A stretch of DNA of 64,000 bases from Xenorhabdus szentirmaii DSM 16338 (GCF_002632585.1 NZ_NIBV01000002.1:2012208-2076207), one strand, 5' to 3'. Shown: positions 26,707 through 39,600, counted from the first letter of the stretch. The notes: generated by a model from the letters alone, not told the origin. Numbers and translations: made by a program.

Positions 26707-29700
26707 TTACCCTTTGTGCTGCATTTTTTTCTGCCGTTTTGCCAGACGCTGGCGTCCATCAATGAGATTGTTCGGATTCATTTGCCTGCCTGGCTGCCTG
26801 ATGCCCATACCTGATAACGGTGCTTTATGTTCATGTCGCTCACTCTGTTTTCTTCCGTTGCTGATAAACTGAGCGAGCTGGTGGATAGTGGCGTAGTTGA
26901 GCAGATCAAGAATGGACAAACGGGGATAACCCAACGCATGCAGTTTCAGGTGAACGCGTGCCAGCAGCAGAGAATCCCCACCCAAATCGAAAAAATTCTC
27001 ATCACAATTGGGGGATTCTATATCCAGTACTTCTGCCCAGACTTGCTGAATGCCCTGTACAACGGGATCAGGTGATAATTTCCATTGTGCCCTTTCTGTT
27101 TCCGTGTTTTCTAATCCGGCGCTTTCCAATTCAAGGTGATTTAGTGCCCCTTTTCTTGATGCATTATTTACAAATATGCCGTTTTCAGCGGTATCGTTTT
27201 GTAGCCCACTGTTTTCTGTGATCGTATTTTCTGGCGCACTCACTGCCATCCCCGAATAATGGGAAGGTAAAAGAGCAATATCGAGTTTGCCGTTTGCATT
27301 CAAAGGCAGGGAAGGCAAGGTCTGGAAATAGGTCGGCAGCATATAGCGCGGCAATCTTTCCGCCAGATAAATACGCAGTTCCATCATATCCAATGTTTTT
27401 TGCGCCCTGGGCACAATATAGGACGCAATGCGTTTTCCCCGGGTTTCTTTAATGATCCGAACCGCAGCCCGTTCAATGTCAGGGTGCTTGCACAGCACCG
27501 CCTCAATTTCCCCCGTCTCAATCCGATAACCCCGGATCTTGTTCTGATTATCAATGCGCCCCAGATATTCAATATCGCCATTGGGCAGGTAACGTCCCCG
27601 ATCCCCCGTTTTGTACAGCCGGGTTGAAAGGGATTTGTCGAATGGGTTCTCAATAAACAGATTTTGGTAGAGGCTGTCTTGGTTCAGATAAGCCAATGCC
27701 AGCCCCTTCCCGCCAATGTAAAGTTCACCTGTCGTCCCTATCGGCACGGGTTGCCGGAATGCATTGAGGATATAAACCAGATTGCCTTCATTGGGTTTAC
27801 CGATTGGCACACTGTTGCCTTCCGTTCCGCGATAACGATAGCTTGTGGTAAACGTGGTATTTTCCGTTGGCCCATAACCGTTGATCAGATGCAATTCCGG
27901 ATAGTATTTGCAGATACGGTTGGCATGGGCGGATGACATGGCTTCACCACCGGAAATCAGTTGCTTCACTGTTTGCAGTGTCTGCGGGCGTTCATCAACA
28001 ATCAGGTTGAACAGCGATGTCGTCAGGAACAGGCTGTCTACCCGCCCGTCTTTAATGATTTTTTCCAGCAAAAGCACAGAAATTGCACTCTGCGGATAAA
28101 TGACTATCGAGCCGCCATTCAACAGGGGACCCCAGATTTCCAGTGTTGAGGCATCAAAGTTGACAGAGGCCAGTTGCAGAAAACGACCGAAGACGCGGAA
28201 ATCAGCATAACTGACGTCTTTGACCAGACGGATAATGCCTTTTTGCCCTATCAGCGCGCCTTTGGGTTTGCCGGTAGAGCCAGAGGTGTACATAACATAG
28301 GCCGGCAGGTTGGCCTGGTTTTCATCAGGGTGAGATCCCTTGTCCGGCAGTGGGCTGACAGGCATCCGGGATAATGAGGATTGCTCTGCATCCAGCCATA
28401 TTACGGCAGATAAATTGGCCGCTTTCATCGGCAGTGAGCTGTCAATCACCCGCTGGTCTGTGATGAAGAATTCACACTGTGCATCTTCAACCTGCTCGAG
28501 TAAACGCGCGTCCGGATCTTCGGGATTGAGCGGCAGGTAAACGGCTTTTAGCTTGACCAGTGCCAGAATCGATACGATCAATTCAATACTGCGCCCCAGC
28601 AACAAAGCAACCCGCTGCCCCTGTTGCACGCCTTTTTGTACCAGCAAGTGCGCCAGTTGGTTGGATTGCTGGTCCAGCGCCAGATAAGTGAGTTGCTGTT
28701 TCCCGGATGGCTTGCTGAATTCGACGGCGCACGCAGAAGGTGAACGGGCAACCTGTTCCGCAAACAGTTCAGCCAGTGTCTGTTGCCCCCGATAACCGGA
28801 TGCCCCCTGACTGAAGGCTTCAATTTTCCGCTGCTGGGCCATGGGAACAAAGTGATTGGCACAATGCAAGCTCTGTGCCTCTGTCACCATTGCCGTAAAG
28901 ACCGCTGAATAGCATTCAGCCATATCCGCCGCCAGATCACGGCTCAATCGGTTTTCGTCATAATCAATCTGGATAGAAACCTGATCATTAATTAGTGATG
29001 ATGTCAGGGTCTTGTGCTGAAAATGGACGGTCAGGGCAAAGTGCGTCCCTTCATAGACATCTTGAGTATGCAATTTGCCTATCACGTTCAACCCGAGGCC
29101 GGCTGCCATCTGGTCATAAATATGAAAGTCAATGTAGTTGAACAGGACTTCATCCAGTAATGGCTGCTGGCCGAATTGGCGCTGAATTTCCGCCAACGGG
29201 TAGCGGCGGTGGGGAATGGCTTCAATTTCATTGGCAAAAACCTGACGGATCAGTTCATGCCAGGAAACCGGTGATAAGATCTGGCGGAACGGCAAGATGT
29301 TGAGGAACAGACCGTACAGATTATCCCCGCCTTGTGCTTCCGGCCGCCCATTGGTAGAAATACCGGTCAGAATGTCATGCTCACCGCTGAAAATGCTCAT
29401 CACTTTGATGTGCCCTGTCAGCAAAACACTTTTCAATGGTACGCCGAGTTGCTGCATCAAGTGACGCAATCCCTGATAAACCGTCCCCTCCAATGTCAGG
29501 GTAAAGGATTTTATTTTCGGGCTGGTTGCAAGAGTGCCGCTGTCATTATCATCACCATTATTTCCATCAACTGTGCCTTCTCCTGCATGACTGGCCGCAT
29601 CCCCTGACACCCCCGCATTCAGCTTGCGGGGCAATTCCATGATGGTGCAATCATCCAGTTTTTGTGCCCAGTACATTTTATTCTTTTCATCGGCAATGGC

Positions 29701-32700
29701 CGCTTTTTCCAGGGCAATGAAATCACGGTATTCCAGCGATTTCTTATCCGGCGCCTGCCAGTTGTCCAGTCCGGTCAGCGTGGCGTAGCGGCTGAATACC
29801 TCCACGATCATGGTGTTATAACTCCAGCCATCAAATATGGGATGACATTCAGTCATCGTAAACTGGAATGAATGATCTGTACGTAAGTAGATGAAGAAAC
29901 GCAGCAATGTCGGATTGAGCAAATCAAACGGATTTACCCGTTCAGCCTCCAGTAAGGCTTTTACCCGTTCGTCCTGTTCTTCGTCGGATAAATGGCGCAG
30001 GTCTTCAACGACAATCGGCAGTTCAGCAAATTCAAGCACCAATTGCAGGGGTTCACTGTAACTCTCCATATCGAATGCCGTGCGCAGAACATCATGGGCT
30101 GCCACGGTCTGGGCGGTTGCTTCGCGGAAAGCTGTCTCATCAAACTGCCCGTTGATGAATATGTGGGTTGAGCCGGTGCAGTGGTATACATTGGCATCAG
30201 GAGAAAGATTCATGTGGTAGAACATACCCGCCTGCATCCGGCTGAGCGGATAGGCATCAACCACGTTCTTCGGCAGGCGCCGGCGATCTTCCGGCGAAAT
30301 CTGACTGAACAGGGCCATCGTCTGCACTGCGGTCGGATTCTCTTTGCTGCGCTCATTCAGCACAGCGGCCAGTTCTGCCACCGTTTGATGCTGGAACAGA
30401 TCCACCAGCGTCAATGACCATCCGTGACGCTGTGCTTTGCCTGCCAGTTGCACGCCTCGCAACGAGTCACCGCCCAAGGCGAAAAAGTTATCGTGAATAC
30501 CAATCTGGGATACCGGCAGGGTTTCTTGCCACAATGCCAGCAATACGGTTTCTGTTTCATTTCGTGCCGGCTGATATTGACTGGCAAGCTGGGGGCGCAC
30601 TTGCTGAGGCGCTGGCAATGCCTTGCGATCAATTTTGCCGTTGGGGGTCAGTGGCAGGGTATCCAGAAAAATAAAGGCAGACGGCAGCATGTAGTCCGGC
30701 AAGGTTTTTTTCAATTCGATCCGCAATGCATCAACGGACAGTTTTTCTTCTGGCGATGTCTCTCCGGAATGTGTCTCCTCCGCCGTTTTCGCCGCAATGG
30801 ATTTCGCTGCAATAGGTTTAGCCACAATGTAAGCCACCAGACGCAGCGCATGGTTGGCATCATCCTGATGGGCGATCACGACAGCCTGAGCAACCGATTC
30901 AATGCGTTTCAGCGCACTTTCAATCTCTCCCAGTTCAATGCGGAACCCGCGAATTTTCACCTGATGGTCAGCACGGCCGAGATATTCCAGTGAGCCGTCA
31001 CGACGCAAGCGGGCCAAATCCCCACTCCGGTATAACCGCTGTCCTGCCTCCGCATCCGGAAAAATCTGTCGTTTATCAATAAAACGCTGGGCCGTCAGCT
31101 CGGGGCGATTCAGGTAACCACGGGCCACCCCCGCGCCACCCACATACATTTCCCCCACTGCACCCAACAAAGATAACCGGTGCTGTTTATCCAGCAAGAA
31201 TATTTCCAGATCGTCCAATGCCTCACCAATCGGGCTTTTCCCGCCCTGCTGGGCGTCTGACTGCCTGATCCTGCGGTAAGTCACATGCACCGTGGTTTCG
31301 GTAATGCCATACATATTGATGACATGCGGTTGTTCATCCCCGTGTTTTTTGAACCAACCCTGCAATTTAGCCGGCTCCAGGGCTTCCCCCCCGAGGATCA
31401 CATAACGCAGTGACAATTCGTTTTTTTCGTCCTCTTTTTTCGCTCCGTTCAACTGGCTGTCCGCAGCAATAAAGAGCTGGAAAGCCGAAGGGGTCTGGTT
31501 TAATACCGTGACCTTTTCCTGCAACACCCACTGATAGAAATCACCCGGCGTGCGGCTGACCCAATAAGGCACGATGCTGAGGCGACCCCCAAATAACAAC
31601 GCCCCCCATATTTCCCAGACAGAAAAATCAAATGCACAGGAGTGGAATAACGTCCAGACATCGTTCTCAGTGAAATTAAAGTGGCGTCCACTGGCATGGA
31701 ACAGCCGCATGACGTTGGCATGGGGGATTTCCACTCCTTTCGGTATCCCCGTCGAGCCGGAGGTATAAATCACGTAGGCCAGAGAATCCGGCTGACTGGC
31801 GATATTCGGGTTATCCAGCGGCATGGTTTGAATAAAGGTTTTTTCAGTGTCGATGCAAAGGTAATCCACCTCATTGAGTTCAAACAGTGCCTGATGTTGC
31901 GGTACACCAATCACCAGCTGTACATTGGCATCTTCAATGTAAAAACGTATCCGTTCCGGCGCATGGCTCGTGTCAATTGGCAGATAAGCCAGCCCGGCTT
32001 TCAGTACGGCGAGAATGGATACCAACATCTCCTCATCACGTTCCAGACAGAGGCCAATCAAGGGCGCTTCCGCAGCCGGCACCTCCATTTGCTGCATAAT
32101 TTCCATAATATAGTGCGCCAGTTGGTTGGCACGCTGGTTGAGTTGCCCATAAGTCAGAAACCGGCCATTGTCAGCACTGAGGGCGATGGCGTGCGGCCGC
32201 TGCAAGACTTGCTGTTCAAACGCCTGGTGCAGGGTTTGCGTTACCGGATGGTGAACCCGTTTACGCGGCCATTCATGCAAGATCCACTGTTTTTCGGCTT
32301 CATCAATGCATTGATAATCGGCCAGAACCCTATGGGCGCTTTGGACAATCTCTTCCAGCAGGAAACGGAAATTGGCATCGATTTGGCGGATGGTCGCTTC
32401 ATCAAACAGATCGCTGCTATATTCAAACGCACCGCTCAATTGCGCTATGCCATTTTCCGGCGACGTTTTCTCCATTGATAATGTCAAATCAAATTTGGCG
32501 CTCTCCCCCAATAAAGTAAGAGGTGTCGTTTTCACACCATCAAACTGCCATCCGGTTGTGCCGGATTCATCAAAGGAGAACATCACCTGAAACAGCGGTG
32601 AATAACTCAGGTCACGTTTCGGGTTGATGGCTTCAACCAGTTTTTCAAAACTCACCTGTTGGTGTTCCAGCCCGCTGAGCACCGTGTCAAACACCTGATC

Positions 32701-33633
32701 CTGCAATTGGGCAAATGTCGCGCTTGGCACCAGTTCAATCCGGTAAACCAGTGTATTCACAAAGAAGCCGATAATGCCTTCCAGCTCCAATTGCCCGCGC
32801 CCCGATACCGTTGAACCCACCACCAGATCTGTCTGGCCGCTGTATCGGTGCAACAGCAGGTAAAACGCACTCAGCAAGGTTGTAAACAAGGTTTTGTTGT
32901 TCTGCCGGGCCAGCGCCGTTAAAGCCCCGGTCAGTTGTGGCGATAAGGTAAAACAGTGTGTTTTCCCCCGCGGGCTAAGACGGCCGGGGCGCGGATAGTC
33001 GAAAGGCAAGGCGATAGGCTCACAGCCCGCCAGTTTTTGTTTCCACCATGCCAGCGATTCACCCAACGCGGGATCATCGCTCTGCTGGTGCTGCCATTCG
33101 GAATAATCAATGTACTGAATGGGCAATTCCGGCAATTCAGGGGCATTTCCCTGACGACGGGCGTTATAACAGGTGCTCAGTTCACGGCTGGTAATCCCGG
33201 CGGACCAACCATCGGAGATAAGGTGATGCAGTACCATCACCAGATAGTGGCATTCAGCCCCGCAGCGATACAGGGTAAAACGCAATAAAGGGGCTTGCAG
33301 CAAATTAAACGGCCGCAGGCTATCTTGCTGCAAGCGCTGTTTTTGCTCCGCTTCCCCCAACGCAGACAGATCTGTCATGAGCAGCGGTAAAGCTACCGCG
33401 TCATGGCAACGCTGATAGAGTATGTCATCCTGATAAACAAAATCGGTGCGGAAAGACTCATGTCTCGCCATCATATCGTTAATAGCTTGTTGAAGTGCCG
33501 GTATATCCAATTCTCCTTCAAGCATCAACGCAGTTGTGATGTGGTAAAGCGACGATTGTTGTTCGAGTTGTTCGTGCAACCACAACCGTTTTTGTGCCAG
33601 GGATGCTTTAAATTTAAATGTATCTTGCTGCAT
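26707..33633 (-). CDS. fclJ: Two-module NRPS C-A-T-C-A-T
   Basis: 2308 residues from ATG 33633, chosen because GGGGAG stands just upstream; an in-frame TTG at 33648 is less likely. Order: C (HHLISDGWS near 138), A (about 478-1000), T (FFALGGDSLR near 1051), C (about 1128-1560, core motif ECHPIFDGWS near 1264), A (about 1618-2130), T (FFDLGGDSLL near 2218), then a basic 45-residue tail. The first A domain reads D-F-W-N-I-G-M-V-H-K, the consensus threonine code. The second reads D-A-L-F-I-G-G-T-F-K, close to valine/isoleucine codes. It continues the peptide from FclI and passes it to FclK. No TE is present, as expected when a PKS follows. The second C domain has Cys for the first His of HHxxxDG. 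A 15-nt repeat sits at 30788-30832. Confidence 0.9.
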   Translation of the reverse strand: MQQDTFKFKASLAQKRLWLHEQLEQQSSLYHITTALMLEGELDIPALQQAINDMMARHESFRTDFVYQDDILYQRCHDAVALPLLMTDLSALGEAEQKQRLQQDSLRPFNLLQAPLLRFTLYRCGAECHYLVMVLHHLISDGWSAGITSRELSTCYNARRQGNAPELPELPIQYIDYSEWQHQQSDDPALGESLAWWKQKLAGCEPIALPFDYPRPGRLSPRGKTHCFTLSPQLTGALTALARQNNKTLFTTLLSAFYLLLHRYSGQTDLVVGSTVSGRGQLELEGIIGFFVNTLVYRIELVPSATFAQLQDQVFDTVLSGLEHQQVSFEKLVEAINPKRDLSYSPLFQVMFSFDESGTTGWQFDGVKTTPLTLLGESAKFDLTLSMEKTSPENGIAQLSGAFEYSSDLFDEATIRQIDANFRFLLEEIVQSAHRVLADYQCIDEAEKQWILHEWPRKRVHHPVTQTLHQAFEQQVLQRPHAIALSADNGRFLTYGQLNQRANQLAHYIMEIMQQMEVPAAEAPLIGLCLERDEEMLVSILAVLKAGLAYLPIDTSHAPERIRFYIEDANVQLVIGVPQHQALFELNEVDYLCIDTEKTFIQTMPLDNPNIASQPDSLAYVIYTSGSTGIPKGVEIPHANVMRLFHASGRHFNFTENDVWTLFHSCAFDFSVWEIWGALLFGGRLSIVPYWVSRTPGDFYQWVLQEKVTVLNQTPSAFQLFIAADSQLNGAKKEDEKNELSLRYVILGGEALEPAKLQGWFKKHGDEQPHVINMYGITETTVHVTYRRIRQSDAQQGGKSPIGEALDDLEIFLLDKQHRLSLLGAVGEMYVGGAGVARGYLNRPELTAQRFIDKRQIFPDAEAGQRLYRSGDLARLRRDGSLEYLGRADHQVKIRGFRIELGEIESALKRIESVAQAVVIAHQDDANHALRLVAYIVAKPIAAKSIAAKTAEETHSGETSPEEKLSVDALRIELKKTLPDYMLPSAFIFLDTLPLTPNGKIDRKALPAPQQVRPQLASQYQPARNETETVLLALWQETLPVSQIGIHDNFFALGGDSLRGVQLAGKAQRHGWSLTLVDLFQHQTVAELAAVLNERSKENPTAVQTMALFSQISPEDRRRLPKNVVDAYPLSRMQAGMFYHMNLSPDANVYHCTGSTHIFINGQFDETAFREATAQTVAAHDVLRTAFDMESYSEPLQLVLEFAELPIVVEDLRHLSDEEQDERVKALLEAERVNPFDLLNPTLLRFFIYLRTDHSFQFTMTECHPIFDGWSYNTMIVEVFSRYATLTGLDNWQAPDKKSLEYRDFIALEKAAIADEKNKMYWAQKLDDCTIMELPRKLNAGVSGDAASHAGEGTVDGNNGDDNDSGTLATSPKIKSFTLTLEGTVYQGLRHLMQQLGVPLKSVLLTGHIKVMSIFSGEHDILTGISTNGRPEAQGGDNLYGLFLNILPFRQILSPVSWHELIRQVFANEIEAIPHRRYPLAEIQRQFGQQPLLDEVLFNYIDFHIYDQMAAGLGLNVIGKLHTQDVYEGTHFALTVHFQHKTLTSSLINDQVSIQIDYDENRLSRDLAADMAECYSAVFTAMVTEAQSLHCANHFVPMAQQRKIEAFSQGASGYRGQQTLAELFAEQVARSPSACAVEFSKPSGKQQLTYLALDQQSNQLAHLLVQKGVQQGQRVALLLGRSIELIVSILALVKLKAVYLPLNPEDPDARLLEQVEDAQCEFFITDQRVIDSSLPMKAANLSAVIWLDAEQSSLSRMPVSPLPDKGSHPDENQANLPAYVMYTSGSTGKPKGALIGQKGIIRLVKDVSYADFRVFGRFLQLASVNFDASTLEIWGPLLNGGSIVIYPQSAISVLLLEKIIKDGRVDSLFLTTSLFNLIVDERPQTLQTVKQLISGGEAMSSAHANRICKYYPELHLINGYGPTENTTFTTSYRYRGTEGNSVPIGKPNEGNLVYILNAFRQPVPIGTTGELYIGGKGLALAYLNQDSLYQNLFIENPFDKSLSTRLYKTGDRGRYLPNGDIEYLGRIDNQNKIRGYRIETGEIEAVLCKHPDIERAAVRIIKETRGKRIASYIVPRAQKTLDMMELRIYLAERLPRYMLPTYFQTLPSLPLNANGKLDIALLPSHYSGMAVSAPENTITENSGLQNDTAENGIFVNNASRKGALNHLELESAGLENTETERAQWKLSPDPVVQGIQQVWAEVLDIESPNCDENFFDLGGDSLLLARVHLKLHALGYPRLSILDLLNYATIHQLAQFISNGRKQSERHEHKAPLSGMGIRQPGRQMNPNNLIDGRQRLAKRQKKMQHKG
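30788..30832 (-). repeat. 15-nt in-frame tandem repeat in fclJ
   Basis: Three degenerate 15-nt units encode AKPIA-AKSIA-AKTAE in the C-terminal subdomain of the threonine adenylation domain of FclJ, a site variable between A domains. Confidence 0.7.
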
Positions 33634-33682
33634 GTGACTCCCCTTCAATGTTGTTTATATTCCATTGTTCATTGATTGTTAT

Positions 33683-36600
33683 TCACACTCCCCGCACAAC
33701 ACGCTTGATTGTGCCGGAACGAACAGGGTTTTCTGCTGTAGCACGCGACGCCAGGAAACAGGCGAGTTGTGCAATGGTTTGATGCCGTAAGAATTCCGCC
33801 AAAGAGATCCTGACGGAGAGCTGTTGTTCAATGCGGGCTGCAATGCGCAACGCATGCAATGAATGCCCGCCCAGCGAAAAGAAATTCTGATCGCGCCCAG
33901 TCTCCTTGCGTTGCAGCACATCACACCAAATCTCGCCGAGGCGGTTTTCCAATGGTGTTTGTGGCTTATTCAGTGAATGCTGTTCTTGCTGGCGCATTGC
34001 CGGCAGACGTGCCAGTAATGCAGCGTGATCCACTTTGCCATTGGTGGTTTGTGGCATTTCATCCAACAGGACAATCGTGTGGGGCAGCATATGGGCGGGC
34101 AAATGCTGGCCGAGAAAATCACGCAAGTCTTCCGAAACATTGCCGGTTTGAGTTGTCTGTCTAAGAACAACACAGGCCACCAGCTGCACTTCACCCTGCT
34201 CGTTGGCATAGGGAAGCAAGACACTTTGCCGGACTTGCGGATGCTGCATCAGCTGGGCTTCAATCTCTGCCGGTTCAATGCGATACCCACGCAGTTTGAT
34301 TTGCCGGTCATCACGCCCGAGATAGAGCAATTCACCATTCGGCAAGGCACAAACCCGATCGCCTGTGCGATAAACCCGGATTTCACCTTCTGGTACTGAC
34401 AGGATGGTAAATTTTTCAGCGGTCAGTTCAGGGCGATCCCAATACCCCCTAGCCACGCCCAAACCCCCGATGTACAACTCACCCGCCATACCAAACGGGG
34501 TGGGCGACAAATCCCCGTCAAGCACGAACAGCCGGGTATTGGCAATGGGTAGACCAATCGGCATCATGCCCTGCAAATCCTGCTTCCTGTCAGCGCAATG
34601 GACACAACAACCCACAACGGTTTCCGTCGGACCATATTCATTGAATACCCCGGGAGCCGGGGCCTCATCCAGCCATGCCTGTACTGTCTCGCAGCTCAGG
34701 GCATCCCCCCCGATGACCAATGCGTTCACATGGGATTTTGCCTCTGCATTATTGAGGTATTCCCCTAAAATCCCGAGATGGGCCGGCGTGATTTTCAATA
34801 ACTGGTTATTTTGTTGCTGCAATGCCTCCGCCATTAATGCTATCCCGGCATCATCCTGTATGACGGTGATGGTGCCGCCATGCAACAACGGCAGGTAAAG
34901 GCTGGTCAGGGTGGCGTCAAAACTGATGGAAGAATGAAACAGGCTCCGTGTATCCGCACTGATCTGATAACGCTGGCTGGCATCCGTCAGGTAGTTAATC
35001 AGGCTAAGATGCTCAACCATGACGCCTTTCGGCATTCCCGTAGAGCCGGAGGTGTAAATAAGATAAACCAGTGCATTGGCATCGTCGTGACTTGCTGCAT
35101 AAGCGCAGGCCGGAACTGGGCTCGTTTCCTTATCCAGCATCCGCACTGCAATGCCAGGCATCAGGCGGTTTGCCAGCGACTGATGGGTCAGCACCAAACG
35201 GCTTTGACTGTCGGACAACAAATAAGCCACACGCTCGGCAGGATAAGAGGTATCAACAGGAACATAGCACGCTCCCATTTTGCTGACAGCCAGCATGGCG
35301 GCGACATAGTCCGTGCTGCGCGGCAAATAGAGGGCAACCCGGTCACCGGCGCTGATCTGATCGTGATGCAGGCCACGGCAAATATGATCTATTCTCTGTT
35401 CCAGTTCCGCGTAACTGATTTGGCTTGGTCCATCAATAACCGCAATCTGTTGGGGCGTACGCTGTACCTGACGGGCAAACAAGCTATAGACATTGCCGGT
35501 GAAAACAGGTAACTCTGGCCCTTGCCAGCGTGTCAGCAACTGCTGTTTTTCCTGCTCATCCAACAACGCGATATCAGATAACATGCCCGCCATGTTAGTC
35601 ATCAATCGGGTCAGAATGCCGGTAAAGTGCCCTGCCAGACGCGCTATGGCTGATTCATCATATAATCCGCTGTCATAGACCAGTTCACCGTGCAAACGGT
35701 CAGAGAACGCCGTAATCAGCGCCAGCGGGTAATTGGTGCTTTCTGTTGCCTGTTCAAATTCAAACAGCCGATCTTGCATTCCCGATGATTGCGGGTAATT
35801 TTCAAATACCAGCAATGTATCAAGGGCTGGCAGGCCACAGGTGGATTTCAGCTCCGCCAGCGAAACCGCGCTGAATCTTTCATGTTCCCGCAACTGCTGT
35901 TGAATTGCGCTCAACCAGTCAGCCACGGTTTGATTGGCCTGACTGGTGATGTGGATCGGCAATGTACTGATCAACAGCCCCACCATTTTATCAATCCCGG
36001 CCAGATCCGCCTGCCGGCCGGACACTGTCATGCCAAACAGACACTCATCCTGCCGGCTATAACGTTGCAGCAACAAGGCCCAGGCCCCTTGTACCAGCGT
36101 ATTGAGTGTCAACCGGTAATCGCGGCCTGTTTCTGCCAGTTGGCGGGACAATTCGGTGGAGAGCCGGAATGCATGGCGCTGTTTCTGCTGGCTGGCAACC
36201 CTGATCGGATGGGCCGCGGGCAGCGGCGTTGCCGAAGTGACACCGGCCAGCTGCCCATGCCAATAATCCTGACAGGCTTTCCGGCTCTGCTGTTGCCAGC
36301 GAATAAATGACTTGAACGCCGGAGCAGGCTGCAACTTCTCATCGGGAGAATGGTAAATGGCTTCAACGGTTGTCAGCATCAGCCTGACTGACCAGCCATC
36401 CAGAATGGCATGATGATGGCTGAAGATCAGCTGTGTTTGTTCGTCAGGCAGTTGCAGGACCGTAATGCGATACAACGTACCCTGCCCCGGTTCATCGGGA
36501 TTCAGGACAAATTCTTCTGCCAGATCTGCCGACAATAAGTGCAGGCGTTGTTGTTCCGCATCTGCGGGTTGATGAAGCCGCAAATCATGCTGCCGCCATT

Positions 36601-39600
36601 CCGGTTTCTGCTGGGGCAGAATAATTTGCAGCGGTTCATTTGTCAGGCTCAGTTCAAAACGACTGCGCAAAATCGGATAATGAGCAACCGCTTTCTGCCA
36701 TGCCTGCTGCAAGCGGGCAATATCCACTCCCCGCGGCAAGCTGAAACACAGCTGTTCGTGATACAGGCCGCTGCCCCGTTCCGCCATGGAGTGGAATAAC
36801 ATCCCTTCTTGGGTGTAGGTCAGCGGGAAAACATCTTCCATCACGCCATAACGTTGCTGTAACTGATGCAATGTTTCTGCATTCAGGCGGGCAAGAGGAA
36901 AATCGGATGGCGTGTAAGTTGCCTGTGAGCGGGTCATGCAATGTTCAGTCAGCCGGATAATCTGTTCTTTCATTGCCGTTGCCAGTTGCCCAATGGTTTC
37001 ATGCTGATAGCTCTGGCCGTTGTATGTCCACTCTATCTGCAATTGCCCTTCGTCAATGTAACTGTCCACTTCCAGCGCATACATTCTGACATGATCAGGT
37101 GAATGCCGGTGTTCCTGCATCATGTCAGCCACACCTTTCAACGGCGTCTGATGGAATGAACGGGTAAATTGGCCGAGATAGTTAAAGCAAATGTCTGCCA
37201 ACGGGAAATCAGGCAGGCTGTTTGTGTCAGAAGGAGAGTCAGAAAGCGTGTCAGAAAAAGTCCGCAGGGCACCATAGCCTGTCCCGCTATAAGGCACCTG
37301 ACGCACCGCTTCCTTGACCATCGGGATCAATTGTTCTGCCGGGCAACATGCCGGTAAATCCAGCAACAACGGATAAATGGTGGTAAACCAACCCACTGTC
37401 CGGCTGACATCCACGGTTTCATGCAGGCTTTCCCGCCCATGCCCTTCCATATCCACATGCAGTTTTCCTGAACCGCTCCAACGTTGCAGTGTTGCCGCCA
37501 GGGCCGCCAGCAATAAATCACCGACATGAGTACGGTAGGCTTGGCCGGTGTGCTGTACCAATGAGGTTGTGTCAGCACTGTTCAGTGTCAGGCGGTATTT
37601 AGCCGATTCTCTGACTAAACCGGCACGCGGTTTTTCCCCCCGATCACAGGGCAGCAACGGAGGGACAACACCATTGCGTTTTTTCTGCCAGAAATCTCGC
37701 TCAGGTTGTGCCAGATCGGATTGGGTGTAGTCTGCCAAATGAGATGCCCATTCCATCAAAGAGGCACTCTTGGTTGCCGGGCGTGGTGTTTCTCCTGCCA
37801 GCAAGGTTCTGTAGTAGTGGGTTAAATCTTCCGTAATGATGCGCCATGACACGCCATCAACCACTAAATGGTGAACCGTCAGCAGTAAATAATCTCCCCC
37901 GGCGGTCATGAAATGGGTTGCCGTCAGCAGCGGGCCGTTTTCAATATTCAGTTGTGCCTGCCGCTCTGCGGCAATTTGCCGTAAGACTTCATGGGCCGGA
38001 TTTTCACTGATATGAATCTGTTCTATCGGCCATTCGGTAACAGGTGCATCAATGCGGGCATATTTTGGGGCATGTTCTCCGGTCAGCGGGAAACGGGAGC
38101 GCAATCCGTCATGTTGATTAACCAACATAACCAACGCCTGTGACAGAACCGGAATGTCTGTTCCCGCTTCCAGTTCATACAGATAGGACAAATTATAGTG
38201 ATGGAGATTGGCATTATTTTGCGCTGGCTGTTGTTCAAAAAAAGCACGCTGGATTGGCAGTAAGGCATATTCACCCTGTACCGGCTGTGTTTTGTCATCA
38301 GCGACGATCCCCGGCGTAACCACGGCTGCCAATGCAGCAATGGTCGGATAATCAAACAGCATTTTGGGTGCGATATGCAGGCCGATTTCCCGTGCCCTGA
38401 ACACTATCTGTAGGCTGAGAATGGAATCCCCGCCCAAGACAAAGAAATCATCATCAATCCCCAAATTGTCCTGATCCAATACCTGTTGCCAGATTTCTGT
38501 CAGTTGCTTTTCCAATACCGTGACGGCAGTCCGGCGGGTCGGAAGAGGGTTTCTTTCCGCCAATGAGATCTGCTCCAGCCCCTTACGGTCAATCTTGCCA
38601 TTTTCGGTTAATGGCAAAATTTCCTGCACACTCCACTGGGTGGGACACATATGCTCCGGTAACCGTTGACCAAGTTCCTGCCGTACATTTTCGATAGTGA
38701 TATTTGCCGGAGGGAAATCCAAGACTAAATAAGCCACCAGATGCTGACGCCCACCGATATCACGCAGCCCTACCGCGGCCTGAGAAACGCCATGGCAAGC
38801 AGTCAGTTGTGCTTCAACCTCTTCCAGTTCAATGCGATAGCCATGCAATTTGATTTGCTGATCTCTGCGTCCCAAGTACAGTAAATTGCCGTCTGGCAAG
38901 TAACGGGCCAAATCTCCTGTCCGGTATAGCTTCGCCTGTGGGGAGGCTGAGAACGGATCGGCGATGAAACGTTTTTCCGTCATGTCCGGACGGTTGAAAT
39001 AACCCAGGGCCACTCCCATCCCACCGATGTAAAGTTCACCCGCAGCACCAAAAGGCACGGGCTGCTGACACTCATCCAACAAATAAAGCCGGGCATTGGC
39101 TATCGGGCGACCAACCGGCAGTGCGCCCTCCCCGTCAATATCACCTGCGGTTATGTCATAAATACAGCAGCCCACCGTGGTTTCTGTCGGGCCATATTCA
39201 TTGATAATCCTGACCTGTGGCGCATGTTGCCGCCAAAAACGCAGCGCGCTGGCAGAAAGGCTTTCGCCACCAATGACCAGCAGCGGGATACGCCCGACAT
39301 TGTCCGGTGACAATTGCCGGCTCAGGAGTTCCAAATGGGCAGGGGTGATTTTCACCATTGCCAGATCCGGTAACTGTTGCCAGGCCTGTACCAACGCCGG
39401 AATATCTTCACCTTCAGGCAGGATAAACAGGGTTTGCCCCTGTAGAAGCGGCAGGAACAGGCTGGTGATGGTGGCATCAAAGGAAATGGATGCATGGAGG
39501 GTATTACCCTGTTTGCCCGGCACCGCATAATATTCACAAGCATGTTGCAGGTAATTGCCCAGCCCTCTGTGCGGAATGATCACCCCTTTGGGTTTCCCCG

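Noticed and set aside
33634-33648. TTG start for FclJ
   Set aside because: The ATG at 33633 is preceded by GGGGAG at suitable spacing, and the C-domain begins soon after it.
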